Assembly: GCA_032718475.1 (NCBI GenBank)
Contig: JAUCBJ010001693.1
Span: 1-64,000 of the forward strand
DNA: 64,000 nucleotides
Direction of reading: 5' to 3'
Source: Nemertoderma westbladi
Lineage: Eukaryota > Xenacoelomorpha > Nemertodermatida > Nemertodermatidae
Part shown: positions 22,901 to 37,900 of the stretch, piece by piece
Numbering within the stretch: the first letter of the stretch is position 1
Layout of the letters: the number at the start of each line of letters is the position of its first letter
Position numbers and translations under genes: made by a program
The notes under the pieces: model-generated
Databases searched by the model: none
Told to the model about the DNA's origin: nothing
Seen by the model: the letters and a program-made list of their open reading frames with translations, nothing else

Positions 22901-25900
22901 TGGTAAGATGTGTCTTATTTAATGACGATTCTTAGCGCATAACACGTTACGCAAGGCATAGATTTAGTCTCAAGACACATTAATAAACCGCGACAATGTT
23001 TGGTTACCATTGGTTACCATTATCATTATTATTTATTATTGGTTATCATTATTTTGTTGGTAAAAAGGCATGCTGATTCCTGACAGTGGCCTCCACTTTC
23101 TCGCGAATTTTTTAAGCCTGCCCTGAGGTGATTTTTGGTTCAGAGTAAAACGCGGATCCGGATCAGGATCCGGATTATATCATTTAACATTGTACAAGCA
23201 AAGGCAATGTATACGTTAATGTATAATATGTTGCTTGGCGTGGGTGGCTGAGGCCTTGGCCTTGGTTGGTTAGTTTCCATGGTGATTGTTCTAGAATAAT
23301 AAATTATTTGCCTTGAGAGAACCAAACCAACCCATCAACACAATGTTGAAGCACAGCGTATTGTATCCCAGCCGTCGGGCTGGCGCCTCGTACAACACAA
23401 TGCAAGCAGCTCAATATTGGTTTTAAATTCTCTTGTTAATATTTTCCAACTCAATAAAAAATATTCACTTGAAATGCACTATAGAGGGGTGGGGAGATGT
23501 TGCGGTGCCGCAATAATTAACTTGAATCCACGTTTTACACCCCTTCCCGGATCCAGTAACACTCGGTAATTAACATGAATCCGCGTTTTACACCCCTTCC
23601 CGGATCCAGTAACACTTGGTAATTAACATGAATCCGCGTTTTACACCCCTTCCCGGATCCAGTAACACTTGGTAATTAACATGAATCCGCGTTTTACACC
23701 CCTTCCCGGATCCAGTAACACTTGGTAATTAACATGAATCCGCGTTTTACACCCCTTCCCGGATCCAATAAAACTAAGTAATTAATTTGAATCCGTGTTT
23801 TACACCCCTCCCCGGATCCAGTAACACTTGGTAATTAACATGAATCCGCGTTTTACACCCCTTCCCGGATCCAGTAACACTTGGTAATTAACATGAATCC
23901 GCTTTTTACACCCCTTCCCGGATCCAGTAACACTTGGTACTGTAATTAACATGAATCCGCTTTTTACACCCCTTCCCGGATCCAGTAACACTTGGTAATT
24001 AACATGAATCCGCGTTTTACACCCCTTTCCGGATCCAATAAAACTAAGTAATTAATTTGAATCCGTGTTTTACACCCCTTCCCGGATCCAGTAACAAACT
24101 CTGTATATAATTAACGTAAATTCGGGTTTTACACTCCATTCCGGATTCACAAAATATATGAATCCGCGTTTTACACTTCAATAAGGATTGCGTATTTCAG
24201 AATCCGCATATTACACTCAGTTACGGATTGCATGTAAATCCGGATCCACCTTTTACACTCGCAAATCCGGGTCCTGATCCGTATCCGGATCCTGAATCAA
24301 GATCCTGAATCGGGATCCGCGTTTTACACCTACCCGTGATTTTTGTGCAAAAATATAGCTTTTATTTTTGGATTCGGGAGTATAAGCTATAAGGACATTT
24401 GTGTAAAATCATGTAAAGGAAATTTACTTAAAGAAAAGTTACCAAAGGCAAAAGGGCACTGATGGTGCCACCAACTTTTATCGATCATAATACTATGAGA
24501 TAGAACTGATAAATAGCTCTCACCAGATACCAAATATATTAAACTTTGTCGAACCAATAAAGACTTATAAAGTTTTTAGTTAAGAGTACATAAATTAAAA
24601 CATTAATTTCTCTTTTCATTCCCTCTCTTAGTATACGGCTCATTTACGTCTATCAGATTCCCTCAAAGTATCTGAGAAAGAAGCGATTGTTAACGGTATC
24701 ATCGATAGCTTGGATCTGGGTCTCTGTAGAAACACAAGTAAGTTGTTAACTGTATCATCGATAGCTTGGATCTGGGTCTCTGTAGAAACACAAGTAAGTT
24801 GTTAACTGTATCATCGATAGCTTGGATCTGGATCTCTGTAGAAACACAAGTAAGTTGTTAACTGTATCATCGATAGCTTGGATCTGGGTCTCTGTAGAAA
24901 CACAAGTAAGTTGTTAACTGTATCATCGATAGCTTGGATCTGGGTCTCTGTAGAAACACAAGTAAGTTGTTAACTGTATCATCGATAGCTTGGATCTGGG
25001 TCTCTGTAGAAACACAAGTAAGTTGTTAACTGTATCATCGATAGCTTGGATCTGGATCTCTGTAGAAACACAAGTAAGTTGTTAACTGTATCATCGATAG
25101 CTTGGATCTGGGTCTCTGTAGAAACACAAGTAAGTTGTTAACTGTATCATCGATAGCTTGGATCTGGGCCTCTGTAGAAACACAAGTAAGTTGTTAACGG
25201 TATCATCGATAGCTTGGATCTGGGTCTCTGTAGAAACACAAGTAAGTTGTTAACTGTATCATCGATAGCTTGGATCTGGGTCTCTGTAGAAACACAAGTA
25301 AGTTGTTAACTGTATCATCGATAGCTTGGATCTGGGTCTCTGTAGAAACACAAGTAAGTTGTTAACTGTATCATCGATAGCTTGGATCTGGGTCTCTGTA
25401 GAAACACAAGTAAGTTGTTAACTGTATCATCGATAGCTTGGATCTGGGTCTCTGTAGAAACACAAGTAAGTTGTTAACTGTATCATCGATAGCTTGGATC
25501 TGGGTCTCTGTAGAAACACAAGTAAGTTGTTAACTGTATCATCGATAACTTGGATCTGGGTCTCTGTAGAAACACAAGTAAGTTGTTAACTGTATCATCG
25601 ATAGCTTGGACCTGGGTCTCTGTAGAAACACAAGTAAGTTGTTAACTGTATCATCGATAGCTTGGATCTGGGTCTCTGTAGAAACACAAGTAAGTTGTTA
25701 ACTGTATCATCGATAACTTGGATCTGGGTCTCTGTAGAAACACAAGTAAGTTGTTAACTGTATCATCGATAGCTTGGATCTGGGTCTTTGTAGAAACACA
25801 AGTAAGTTGTTAACTGTATCATCGATAACTTGGATCTGGGTCTCTGTAGAAACACAAGTAAGTTGTTAACGGTATCATCGATAGCTTGGATCTGGGTCTC

Positions 25901-28900
25901 TGTAGAAACAAACAAGTAAGTTGTTAACTGTATTATCGATAGCTTGGATCTGGGTCTCTGTAGAAACACAAGTAAGTTGTTAACTGTATCATTGATAGCT
26001 TGGATCTGGGTCTCTGTAGAAACACAAGTAAGTTGTTAACTGTATCATCGATAACTTGGATCTGGGTCTCTGTAGAAACACAAGTAAGTTGTTAACTGTA
26101 TCATCGATAGCTTGGGTCTGGGTCTCAGTAGAAACACAAGTAAGTTGTTAACTGTACCATCGATAGCTTGGATCTGGGCCTCTGTAGAAACACAAGTAAG
26201 TTGTTAACTGTATCATCGATAGCTTGGATCTGGGTCTCTGTAGAAACACAAGTAAGTTGTTAACTGTATCATCGATAGCTTGGATCAATCTGGGCTTCTA
26301 AAGAAACACAAGTAAGTTGTTAACTGTATTATCGATAGCTTGGATATGGGTCTCTGTAGAAACACAAGTAAGTTGTTAACTGTATCATCGATAGCTTGGA
26401 TCAATCTGGACTTCTAAAGAAACACAAGTAAGTTGTTAACTGTATCATCGATAGCTTGGATCTGGGTCTCTGTAGAAACACAAGTAAGTTGTTAACTGTA
26501 TCATCGATAGCTTGGATCTGGGTCTCTGTAGAAACACAAGTAAGTTGTTAACTGTATCATCGATAGCTTGGATTTGGGTCTCTGTAGAAACAAACAAGTA
26601 AGTTGTTAACTGTATCATCGATAGCTTGGATCTGGGTCTCTATAGAAACACAAGTAAGTTGTTAACTGTATCATCGATAGCTTGGATCTGGGTCTCTGTA
26701 GAAACACAAGTAAGTTGTTAACTGTATCATCGATAGCTTGGATCTGGGTCTCTATAGAAACACAAGTAAGTTGTTAACTGTATCATCGATAGCTTGGATC
26801 TGGGTCTCTATAGAAACACAAGTAAGTTGTTAACTGTATCATCGATAGCTTGGATCTGGGTCTCTATAGAAACACAAGTAAGTTGTTAACTGTATCATCG
26901 ATAGCTTGGATCTGGGTCTCTGTAGAAACACAAGTAAGTTGTTAACTGTATCATCGATAGCTTGGATCTGGGTCTCTATAGAAACACAAGTAAGTTGTTA
27001 ACGGTATCATCGATAGCTTGGATCTGGGTCTCTGTAGAAACACAAGTAAGTTGTTAACTGTATCATCGATAACTTGGATCTGGGTCTCTGTAGAAACACA
27101 AGTAAGTTGTTAACTGTATCATCGATAGCTTGGATCTGGGTCTCTATAGAAACACAAGTAAGTTGTTAACTGTATCATCGATAGCTTGGATCTGGGTCTC
27201 TATAGAAACACAAGTAAGTTGTTAACTGTATCATCGATAGCTTGGATCTGGGTCTCTGTAGAAACACAAGTAAGTTGTTAACTGTATCATCGATAGCTTG
27301 GATCTGGGCCTCTGTAGAAACACAAGTAAGTTGTTAACTGTATCATCGATAGCTTGGATCTGGGTCTCTATAGAAACACAAGTAAGTTGTTAACTGTATC
27401 ATTGATAGCTTGGATCTGGGTCTCTGTAGAAACACAAGTAAGTTGTTAACTGTATCATCGATAGCTTGGATTTGGGTCTCTGTATAAACACAAGTAAGTT
27501 GTTAACGGTATCATCGATAGCTTGGATTTGGGCCTCTGTAGAAACACAAGTAAGTTGTTAACTGTATCATCGATAGCTTGGATCTGGGCCTCTGTAGAAA
27601 CACAAGTAAGTTGTTAACTGTATCATCGATAGCTTGGATCTGGGCCTCTGTAGAAACACAAGTAAGTTGTTAACTGTATCATCGATAGCTTGGATCTGGG
27701 TCTCTATAGAAACACAAGTAAGTTGTTAACTGTATCATCGATAGCTTGGATCTGGGTCTCTGTAGAAACACAAGTAAGTTGTTAACTGTATCATCGATAG
27801 CTTGGATCTGGGTCTCTATAGAAACACAAGTAAGTTGTTAACTGTATCATCGATAGCTTGGGTCTGGGTCTCTATAGAAACACAAGTAAGTTGTTAACTG
27901 TATCATCGATAGCTTGGATCTGGGCCTCTGTAGAAACACAAGTAAGTTGTTAACTGTATCATCGATAGCTTGGATCTGGGTCTCTGTAGAAACACAAGTA
28001 AGTTGTTAACTGTATCATCGATAGCTTGGATCTGGGCCTCTGTAGAAACACAAGTAAGTTGTTAACTGTATCATCGATAGCTTGGATCTGGGTCTCTGTA
28101 GAAACACAAGTAAGTTGTTAACTGTATCATCGATAGCTTGGATCTGGGTCTCTATAGAAACACAAGTAAGTTGTTAACTGTATCATCGATAGCTTGGATC
28201 TGGGTCTCTGTAGAAACACAAGTAAGTTGTTAACTGTATCATCGATAGCTTGGATCTGGGCCTCTGTAGAAACACAAGTAAGTTGTTAACTGTATCATCG
28301 ATAGCTTGGATCTGGGTCTCTGTAGAAACACAAGTAAGTTGTTAACTGTATCATCGATAGCTTGGATCTGGGTCTCTGTAGAAACACAAGTAAGTTGTTA
28401 ACTGTATCATCGATAGCTTGGATCTGGGTCTCTGTAGAAACACAAGTAAGTTGTTAACTGTATCATCGATAGCTTGGATCTGGGTCTCTGTAGAAACACA
28501 AGTAAGTTGTTAACTGTATCATCGATAGCTTGGATCTGGGTCTCTGTAGAAACACAAGTAAGTTGTTAACTGTATCATCGATAGCTTGGATCTGGGCCTC
28601 TGTAGAAACACAAGTAAGTTGTTAACTGTATCATCGATAGCTTGGATCTGGGTCTCTGTAGAAACACAAGTAAGTTGTTAACTGTATCATCGATAGCTTG
28701 GATCTGGGCCTCTGTAGAAACACAAGTAAGTTGTTAACTGTATCATCGATAGCTTGGATCTGGGCCTCTATAGAAACACAAGTAAGTTGTTAACTGTATC
28801 ATCGATAGCTTGGATCTGGGTCTCTGTAGAAACACAAGTAAGTTGTTAACTGTATCATCGATAGCTTGGATCTGGGCCTCTGTAGAAACACAAGTAAGTT

Positions 28901-31900
28901 GTTAACTGTATCATCGATAGCTTGGATCTGGGTCTCTGTAGAAACACAAGTAAGTTGTTAACTGTATCATCGATAGCTTGGATCTGGGCCTCTGTAGAAA
29001 TTCAAGTAAGTTGTTAACTGTATCATCGATAGCTTGGATCTTGGACTCTGTAGAAACACAAGTAAGTTGTTAACTGTATCATCGATAGCTTGGATCTGGG
29101 TCTCTGTAGAAACACATGTAAGTTGTTAACTGTATCATCGATAGCTTGGATCTGGGTCTCTGTAGAAACAAACACAAGTAAGTTGTTAACTGTATCATCG
29201 ATAGCTTGGATTTGGGTCTCTGTAGAAACACAAGTAAGTTGTTAACTGTATCATCAATAGCTTGGATCTGGGTCTCTGTAGAAACACAAGTAAGTTGTTA
29301 ACTGTACCATCGATAGCTTGGATCTGGGACTCTGTAGAAACTCAAATAAGTTGTTAACTGTATCATCGATAGCTTGGATCTGGGTCTCTGTAGAAACACA
29401 AGTAAGTTGTTAACTGTATCATCGATAGCTTGGATCTGGGTCTCTGTAGAAACACAAGTAAGTTGTTAACTGTATCATCGATAGCTTGGATTTGGGTCTC
29501 TGTAGAAACACAAGTAAGTTGTTAACTGTATCATCGATAGCTTGGATCTGGGTCTCTGTAGAAACACAAGTAAGTTGTTAACTGTATCATCGATAGCTTG
29601 GATCTGGGTCTCTGTAGAAACACATGTAAGTTGTTAACTGTATCATCGATAGCTTGGATCTGGGTCTCTGTAGAAACAAACACAAGTAAGTTGTTAACTG
29701 TATCATCGATAGCTTGGATCTGGGTCTCTGTAGAAACACAAGTAAGTTGTTAACTGTATCATCGATAGCTTGGATCTGGGTCTCTGTAGAAACACAAGTA
29801 AGTTGTTAACGGTATCATCGATAGCTTGGATCTGGGTCTCTGTAGAAACACAAGTAAGTTGTTAACTGTATCATCGATAGCTTGGATCTGGGTCTCTGTA
29901 GAAACACAAGTAAGTTGTTAACTGTATCATCGATAGCTTGGATCTGGGTCTCTGTAGAAACACAAGTAAGTTGTTAACTGTATCATCGATAGCTTGGATC
30001 TGGGTCTCTGTAGAAACACAAGTAAGTTGTTAACTGTACCATCGATAACTTGGATCTGGGACTCTGTAGAAACACAAGTAAGTTGTTAACTGTATCATCG
30101 ATAGCTTGGATCTGGGTCTCTGTAGAAACACAAGTAAGTTGTTAACTGTATCATCGATAGCTTGGATCTGGGTCTCTGTAGAAACACAAGTAAGTTGTTA
30201 ACTGTATCATCGATAGCTTGGATCTGGGACTCTGTAGAAACACAAGTAAGTTGTTAACTGTATCATCGATAGCTTGGATCTGGGTCTCTGTAGAAACACA
30301 AGTAAGTTGTTAACTGTATCATCGATAGCTTGGATCTGGGTCTCTGTAGAAACAAACACAAGTAAGTTGTTAACTGTATCATCGATAGCTTGGATTTGGG
30401 TCTCTGTAGAAACACAAGTAAGTTGTTAACTGTATCATCGATAGCTTGGATCTGGGTCTCTGTAGAAACACAAGTAAGTTGTTAACTGTATCATCGATAG
30501 CTTGGATCTGGGTCTCTGTAGAAACACAAGTAAGTTGTTAACTGTATCATCGATAGCTTGGATCTGGGTCTCTGTAGAAACAAACACAAGTAAGTTGTTA
30601 ACTGTATCATCGATAGCTTGGATCTGGGCCTCTGTAGAAACACAAGTAAGTTGTTAACTGTATCATCGATAGCTTGGATCTGGGCCTCTGTAGAAACACA
30701 AGTAAGTTGTTAACTGTATCATCGATAGCTTGGATCTGGGTCTCTATAGAAACACAAGTAAGTTGTTAACTGTATCATCGATAGCTTGGATCTGGGTCTC
30801 TGTAGAAACAAACACAAGTAAGTTGTTAACTGTATCATCGATAGCTTGGATCTGGGCCTCTGTAGAAACACAAGTAAGTTGTTAACTGTATCATCGATAG
30901 CTTGGATCTGGGCCTCTGTAGAAACACAAGTAAGTTGTTAACTGTATCATCGATAGCTTGGATCTGGGTCTCTATAGAAACACAAGTAAGTTGTTAACTG
31001 TATCATCGATAGCTTGGATCTGGGTCTCTGTAGAAACACAAGTAAGTTGTTAACTGTATCATCGATAGCTTGGATCTGGGTCTCTATAGAAACAAACACA
31101 AGTAAGTTGTTAACTGTATCATCGATAGCTTGGATCTGGGTCTCTGTAGAAACACAAGTAAGTTGTTAACTGTATCATCGATAGCTTGGATCTGGGTCTC
31201 TGTAGAAACAAACACAAGTAAGTTGTTAACTGTATCATCGATAGCTTGGATTTGGGTCTCTGTAGAAACACAAGTAAGTTGTTAACTGTATCATCGATAG
31301 CTTGGATCTGGGTCTCTGTAGAAACACAAGTAAGTTGTTAACTGTATCATCGATAGCTTGGATCTGGGTCTCTGTAGAAACACATGTAAGTTGTTAACTG
31401 TATCATCGATAGCTTGGATCTGGGTCTCTGTAGAAACACAAGTAAGTTGTTAACTGTATCATCGATAGCTTGGATCTGGGTCTCTGTAGAAACACAAGTA
31501 AGTTGTTAACTGTATCATTGATAGCTTGGATCTGGGACTCTGTAGAAACACAAGTAAGTTGTTAACTGTATCATCGATAGCTTGGATCTGGGTCTCTGTA
31601 GAAACACAAGTAAGTTGTTAACTGTATCATCGATAGCTTGGACCTGGGTCTCTGTAGAAACACAAGTAAGTTGTTAACTGTATCATCGATAGCTTGGATC
31701 TGGGTCTCTGTAGAAACACAAGTAAGTTGTTAACTGTATCATCGATAGCTTGGATCTGGGTCTCTGTAGAAACACAAGTAAGTTGTTAACTGTATCATCG
31801 ATAGCTTGGATCTGGGTCTCTGTAGAAACACAAGTAAGTTGTTAACTGTATTATCGATAGCTTGGATCTGGGTCTCTGTAGAAACACAAGTAAGTTTTTA

Positions 31901-34900
31901 ACTGTATCATCGATAGCTTGGATCTGGGCCTCTGTAGAAACACAAGTAAGTTGTTAACTGTATCATCGATAGCTTGGATCTGGGTCTCTGTAGAAACACA
32001 AGTAAGTTGTTAACTGTATCATCGATAGCTTGGATCTGGGTCTCTGTAGAAACAAACACAAGTAAGTTGTTAACTGTATCATCGATAGCTTGGATCTGGG
32101 CCTCTGTAGAAACACAAGTAAGTTGTTAACTGTATCATCGATAGCTTGGATCTGGGTCTCTAGAAACACAAGTAAGTTGTTAACTGTATCATCGATAGCT
32201 TGGATCTGGGTCTCTGTAGAAACACAAGTAAGTTGTTAACTGTATCATCGATAGCTTGGATCTGGGCCTCTGTAGAAACACAAGTAAGTTGTTAACTGTA
32301 TCATCGATAACTTGGATCTGGGTCTCTGTAGAAACACAAGTAAGTTGTTAACTGTATCATCGATAGCTTGGATCTGGGTCTCTGTAGAAACACAAGTAAG
32401 TTGTTAACTGTATCATCGATAGCTTGGATCTGGGTCTCTGTAGAAACACAAGTAAGTTGTCAACGGTATCATCGATAGCTTGGATCTGGGTCTCTGTAGA
32501 AACACAAGTAAGTTGTTAACTGTATCATCGATAGCTCGGATCGTGTACTTCTCAAACAGACAGAGGAACAAATATCACCAGCAATGAAATTAACAATGTT
32601 TTTTATTTCAGTTATCGGTAATGTGATGGTTAGGGGACTTTCCGGAGGCGAAAAGAAAAGAGCAAATATAGCCAGCGAGTTGCTAACCAACCCTTCCTTG
32701 CTGCTTCTCGATGTGAGTTGGTTGGACAGTATATATTTATTATTAGAAGAGTATTAATTATTAATTAATACGATTTTTGAATTTCATTACATTTTCGTAT
32801 AATTTCAAAGGTTAATCAGGAAATCAGACCAGTTGAGTACCTCCCTCGACTTTTCCTGCAGTTAGTAGTAGTAGATAATCTCAGACAATTATTTAGTTTA
32901 TATATTAGGACTATTATTCGATAAAAAAAAAGTAAGCGCAAAACACCGATTTTTTCACTCATTTTCAATTTAGCGAAATTCAACTATTCTGTCCGAGTGG
33001 TTGAGTTTTACACGAGTTGGCAGTTTTTTGGAACGAGGAAAGCTAGTGTTAAAATGCCAACGAGTGGAAAACTCAACACACGAGGGCAGAATATCTCAAT
33101 TTTGCTGAAGAAAATGAGTGGAAAATAGTGTTTTCCGTTACATTTTTATATCGAATATATTGTTTTATTTGAAAAAAAGTATCACCAGCGTTATCACTGT
33201 GTCCTTGTCCTTGGATTTCTAAGGCATAAGTTGCCGGTGCTAGGAATTACCACAAAACACCCCAAAAGATACCAAAAGACCCAAAATAGTTCAAAAATAC
33301 TTAAAAAAACAGGTACCTGATCCGTTCCCTTACCAGCTTACAGTTAAGGTATTCCTGAACTGTTAGGTATTTTGCGGGGTAGGTATTTTGGTGTATTCTG
33401 GGGTATTTTAGGTAATTCGTAGGATCAAAATCTTCCGAAAAAAACGTTGCGTCAGCCTTCTCATTAAAATTGTGGATCACCTCCAGATCGTCAAGAAGGA
33501 TGTTATTACTGTATTAGGCCGATGGCCTACCATAGGTCCGGTACTTCTCGCTGCCATTCTGCTGGATGACCCTGGTCTAATTCAAATACCGGTATTATAA
33601 TAGTTGTACAGTAAACACAGTACCGGTACAAATGGTTTATTGACATATATCTAAGTCTGGTAATTCCTTTTTACCTTTTTACACATTGCAGTCTACACCC
33701 TCAGCCTGTCTGTACCTGTCATTATTCCGTACCGGTCCCGGTATAAACAATTTGGTTTCATTTTTTTATGTGTGAGCTGTATGATGAATTACATTTAAAA
33801 TAACTATTGACATACTTGTTGCAATAACTATTGACATACTTGTTGCAATAACTATTGACATACTTGTTGCAATAACTATTGACATACTTGTTGCAATAAC
33901 TATTTACATACTTGTTGCAATAACTATTGACATACTTGTTGCAATAACTATTGACATACTTGTTGCAATAACTATTTACATACTTGTTGCAATAACTATT
34001 TACATACTTGTTGCAATAACTATTTACATACTTGTTGCAATAACTATTTACATACTTGTTGCAATAACTATTTACATACTTGTTGCAATAACTATTTACA
34101 TACTTGTTGCAATAACTGTTGACATACTTGTTGCAATAACTATTTACATACTTGTTGCAATAACTATTTACATACTTGTTGTAATAACTATTTACATACT
34201 TGTTGCAATAACTATTTACATACTTGTTGCAATAACTATTTACATACTTGTTGCAATAACTATTTACATACTTGTTGCAATAACTATTTACATACTTGTT
34301 GCAATAACTATTGACATACTTGTTGCAATAACTATTTACATACTTGTTGCAATAACTATTGACATACTTGTTGCAATAACTATTGACATACTTGTTGCAA
34401 TAACTATTGACATACTTGTTGCAATAACTATTTACATACTTGTTGCAATAACTATTGACATACTTGTTGCAATAACTATTGACATACTTGTTGCAATAAC
34501 TATTTACATACTTGTTGCAATAACTATTTACATACTTGTTGCAATAACTATTTACATACTTGTTGCAATAACTATTTACATACTTGTTGCAATAACTATT
34601 TACATACTTGTTGCAATAACTATTGACATACTTGTTGCAATAACTATTTACATACTTGTTGCAATAACTATTGACATACTTGTTGCAATAACTATTGACA
34701 TACTTGTTGCAATAACTATTGGCATACTTGTTGCAATAACTATTGACATACTTGTTGCAATAACTATTGACATGCTTGTTGCAATAACTATTGACATACT
34801 TGTTGCAATAACTATTTACATACTTGTTGCAATAACTATTGACATACTTGTTGCAATAACTATTGACATACTTGTTGCAATAACTATTTACATACTTGTT

Positions 34901-37900
34901 GCAATAACTATTTACATACTTGTTGCAATAACTATTTACATACTTGTTGCAATAACTATTTACATACTTGTTGCAATAACTATTTACATACTTGTTGCAA
35001 TAACTATTTACATACTTGTTGCAATAACTATTTACATACTTGTTGCAATAACTATTGACATACTTGTTGCAATAACTATTTACATACTTGTTGCAATAAC
35101 TATTGACATACTTGTTGCAATAACTATTGACATACTTGTTGCAATAACTATTGACATACTTGTTACAATAACTATTGACATACTTGTTGCAATAACTATT
35201 GACATACTTGTTGCAATAACTATTGACATACTTGTTGCAATAACTATTTACATACTTGTTGCAATAACTATTGACATACTTGTTGCAATAACTATTGACA
35301 TACTTGTTGCAATAACTATTGACATACTTGTTGCAATAACTATTTACATACTTGTTGCAATAACTATTTACATACTTGTTGCAATAACTATTTACATACT
35401 TGTTGCAATAACTATTTACATACTTGTTGCAATAACTATTTACATACTTGTTGCAATAACTATTGACATACTTGTTGCAATAACTATTGACATACTTGTT
35501 GCAATAACTATTGACATACTTGTTGCAATAACTATTTACATACTTGTTGCAATAACTATTTACATACTTGTTGCAATAACTATTGACATACTTGTTGCAA
35601 TAACTATTTACATACTTGTTGCAATAACTATTTACATACTTGTTGCAATAACTATTTACATACTTGTTGCATTAACTATTTACATACTTGTTGCAATAAC
35701 TATTGACATACTTGTTGCAATAACTATTTACATACTTGTTGCAATAACTATTTACATACTTGTTGCTATAACTATTTACATACTTGTTGCAATAACTATT
35801 GACATACTTGTTGCAATAACTATTTACATACTTGTTGCAATAACTATTGACATACTTGTTGCAATAACTATTGACATACTTGTTGCAATAACTATTGACA
35901 TACTTGTTGCAATAACTATTGACATACTTGTTGCAATAACTATTGACATACTTGTTGCAATAACTATTTACATACTTGTTGCAATAACTATTGACATACT
36001 TGTTGCAATAACTATTGACATACTTGTTGCAATAACTATTTACATACTTGTTGCAATAACTATTTACATACTTGTTGCAATAACTATTGACATACTTGTT
36101 GCAATAACTATTGACATACTTGTTGCAATAACTATTGACATACTTGTTGCAATAACTATTGACATACTTGTTGCAATAACTATTTACATACTTGTTGCAA
36201 TAACTATTTACATACTTGTTGCAATAACTATTGACATACTTGTTGCAATAACTATTTACATACTTGTTGCAATAACTATTTACATACTTGTTGCAATAAC
36301 TATTTACATACTTGTTGCAATAACTATTTACATACTTGTTGCAATAACTATTGACATACTTGTTGCAATAACTATTGACATACTTGTTGCAATAACTATT
36401 GACATACTTGTTGCAATAACTATTTACATACTTGTTGCAATAACTATTTACATACTTGTTGCAATAACTATTGACATACTTGTTGCAATAACTATTTTCA
36501 TACTTGTTGCAATAACTATTTACATACTTGTTGCAATAACTATTTACATACTTGTTGCAATAACTATTTACATACTTGTTGCAATAACTATTTACATACT
36601 TGTTGCAATAACTATTTACATACTTGTTGCAATAACTATTTACATACTTGTTGCAATAACTATTTACATACTTGTTGCAATAACTATTTACAGTACTTGT
36701 TGCATACTTTGACAGCTGTGTTGCATACCTATTGTCATACTTGTTGCACTAACGTACGTTACATGACTTGTGTGCAATAACTATTTAGCCTACTTGTTGC
36801 AATCACTATTTACATACTTGTTGCAATAACTGTTTACATACTTGTGTGTAAAGTAGCACTTTACAGTGTGATGATCCGAGTGGCTTTGTTACACGAACGA
36901 ACGTTAGTGAGTGAGTGAAAATAAAGCCACGAGGATCAGAATACTGTAAAGTACTTTGCAACAAGTATGTATGTAGTTTTATTCCAAAATTGTAACATTA
37001 CGAAATGATTGTGTATATATTATAAGTGATAGAAACTGTACAAATTATATTAGTTGCTGTATAAATAAATGTAAAAATGACATAAATTATGTTATAAATA
37101 AGTTAGCTTATATTTATGGTGGCGTTTGGAGCCATGTTATAATAATATACCTAGGCCCTACCGGTTATTAATAGCTATACCCCGCCTACCGGTAGGTAAT
37201 GTAGTAGACCTATCTGGCTGTCACCCAAATTTCCACTTATTGTCCAATGACAATGAAATGAGTGGTATCCAATGACGGCGTTAAATGTCCCCTTAGTGCA
37301 CATTTACTTAACGTTGTCATGGGTTACCACGTAAACAATAACACGAAATACAATACTAAATGTACAGGCCAATACAATGCTGTAATATCCTCTAAAGTTG
37401 TAAAGTGCTAAATAACAACTCGATGTTAATACTAACGGCGTTGAGTAATGTTACAATTTTGGAATAAAAATATTTTTTAAAAATTTGTTTAAAAATATAT
37501 TTTTTTTTAATTTTCAAAAAATTAGTTAAAAAATTACTTTTTTAAACTAATTTTCCAAAAAATAGTTAAAAAATAGACTTTTTTAAACTAATTTTCGGGA
37601 AATTTGTGAAAAAATTAAGATTTAGAAAGAGCCCTTTTCAAATAAAAAGGCTCTTTTTCTCACTAATAATTTTAAAATTGAGTTAATTTATCTAACTTTT
37701 TTTCACTAATTTCCAGAAAATTAGTTAAAAAAGTCTTTTTTAACTAATTTTAGCTTACTGTACAGCTAGCTCAAAACAATATTCCGTCTGTACAGTAGTA
37801 AAGGTAGTACCGGTACTTGTACACGGTAACACAGTGGGCCTAGTACTGTACAATACTGCAGTACAATTTGAATACTGATATTGGTGATAGTGGATAGACC

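Noticed and set aside
24687-32541. CRISPR-like array
   Set aside because: Units are contiguous with no spacers, derive from the adjacent exon, and the genome is animal. It is a minisatellite.
34772-36712. 646-codon frame with an eight-residue hydrophobic repeat
   Set aside because: Translation of the 24-bp array inside an intron. It starts at a single variant unit that happens to contain ATG.
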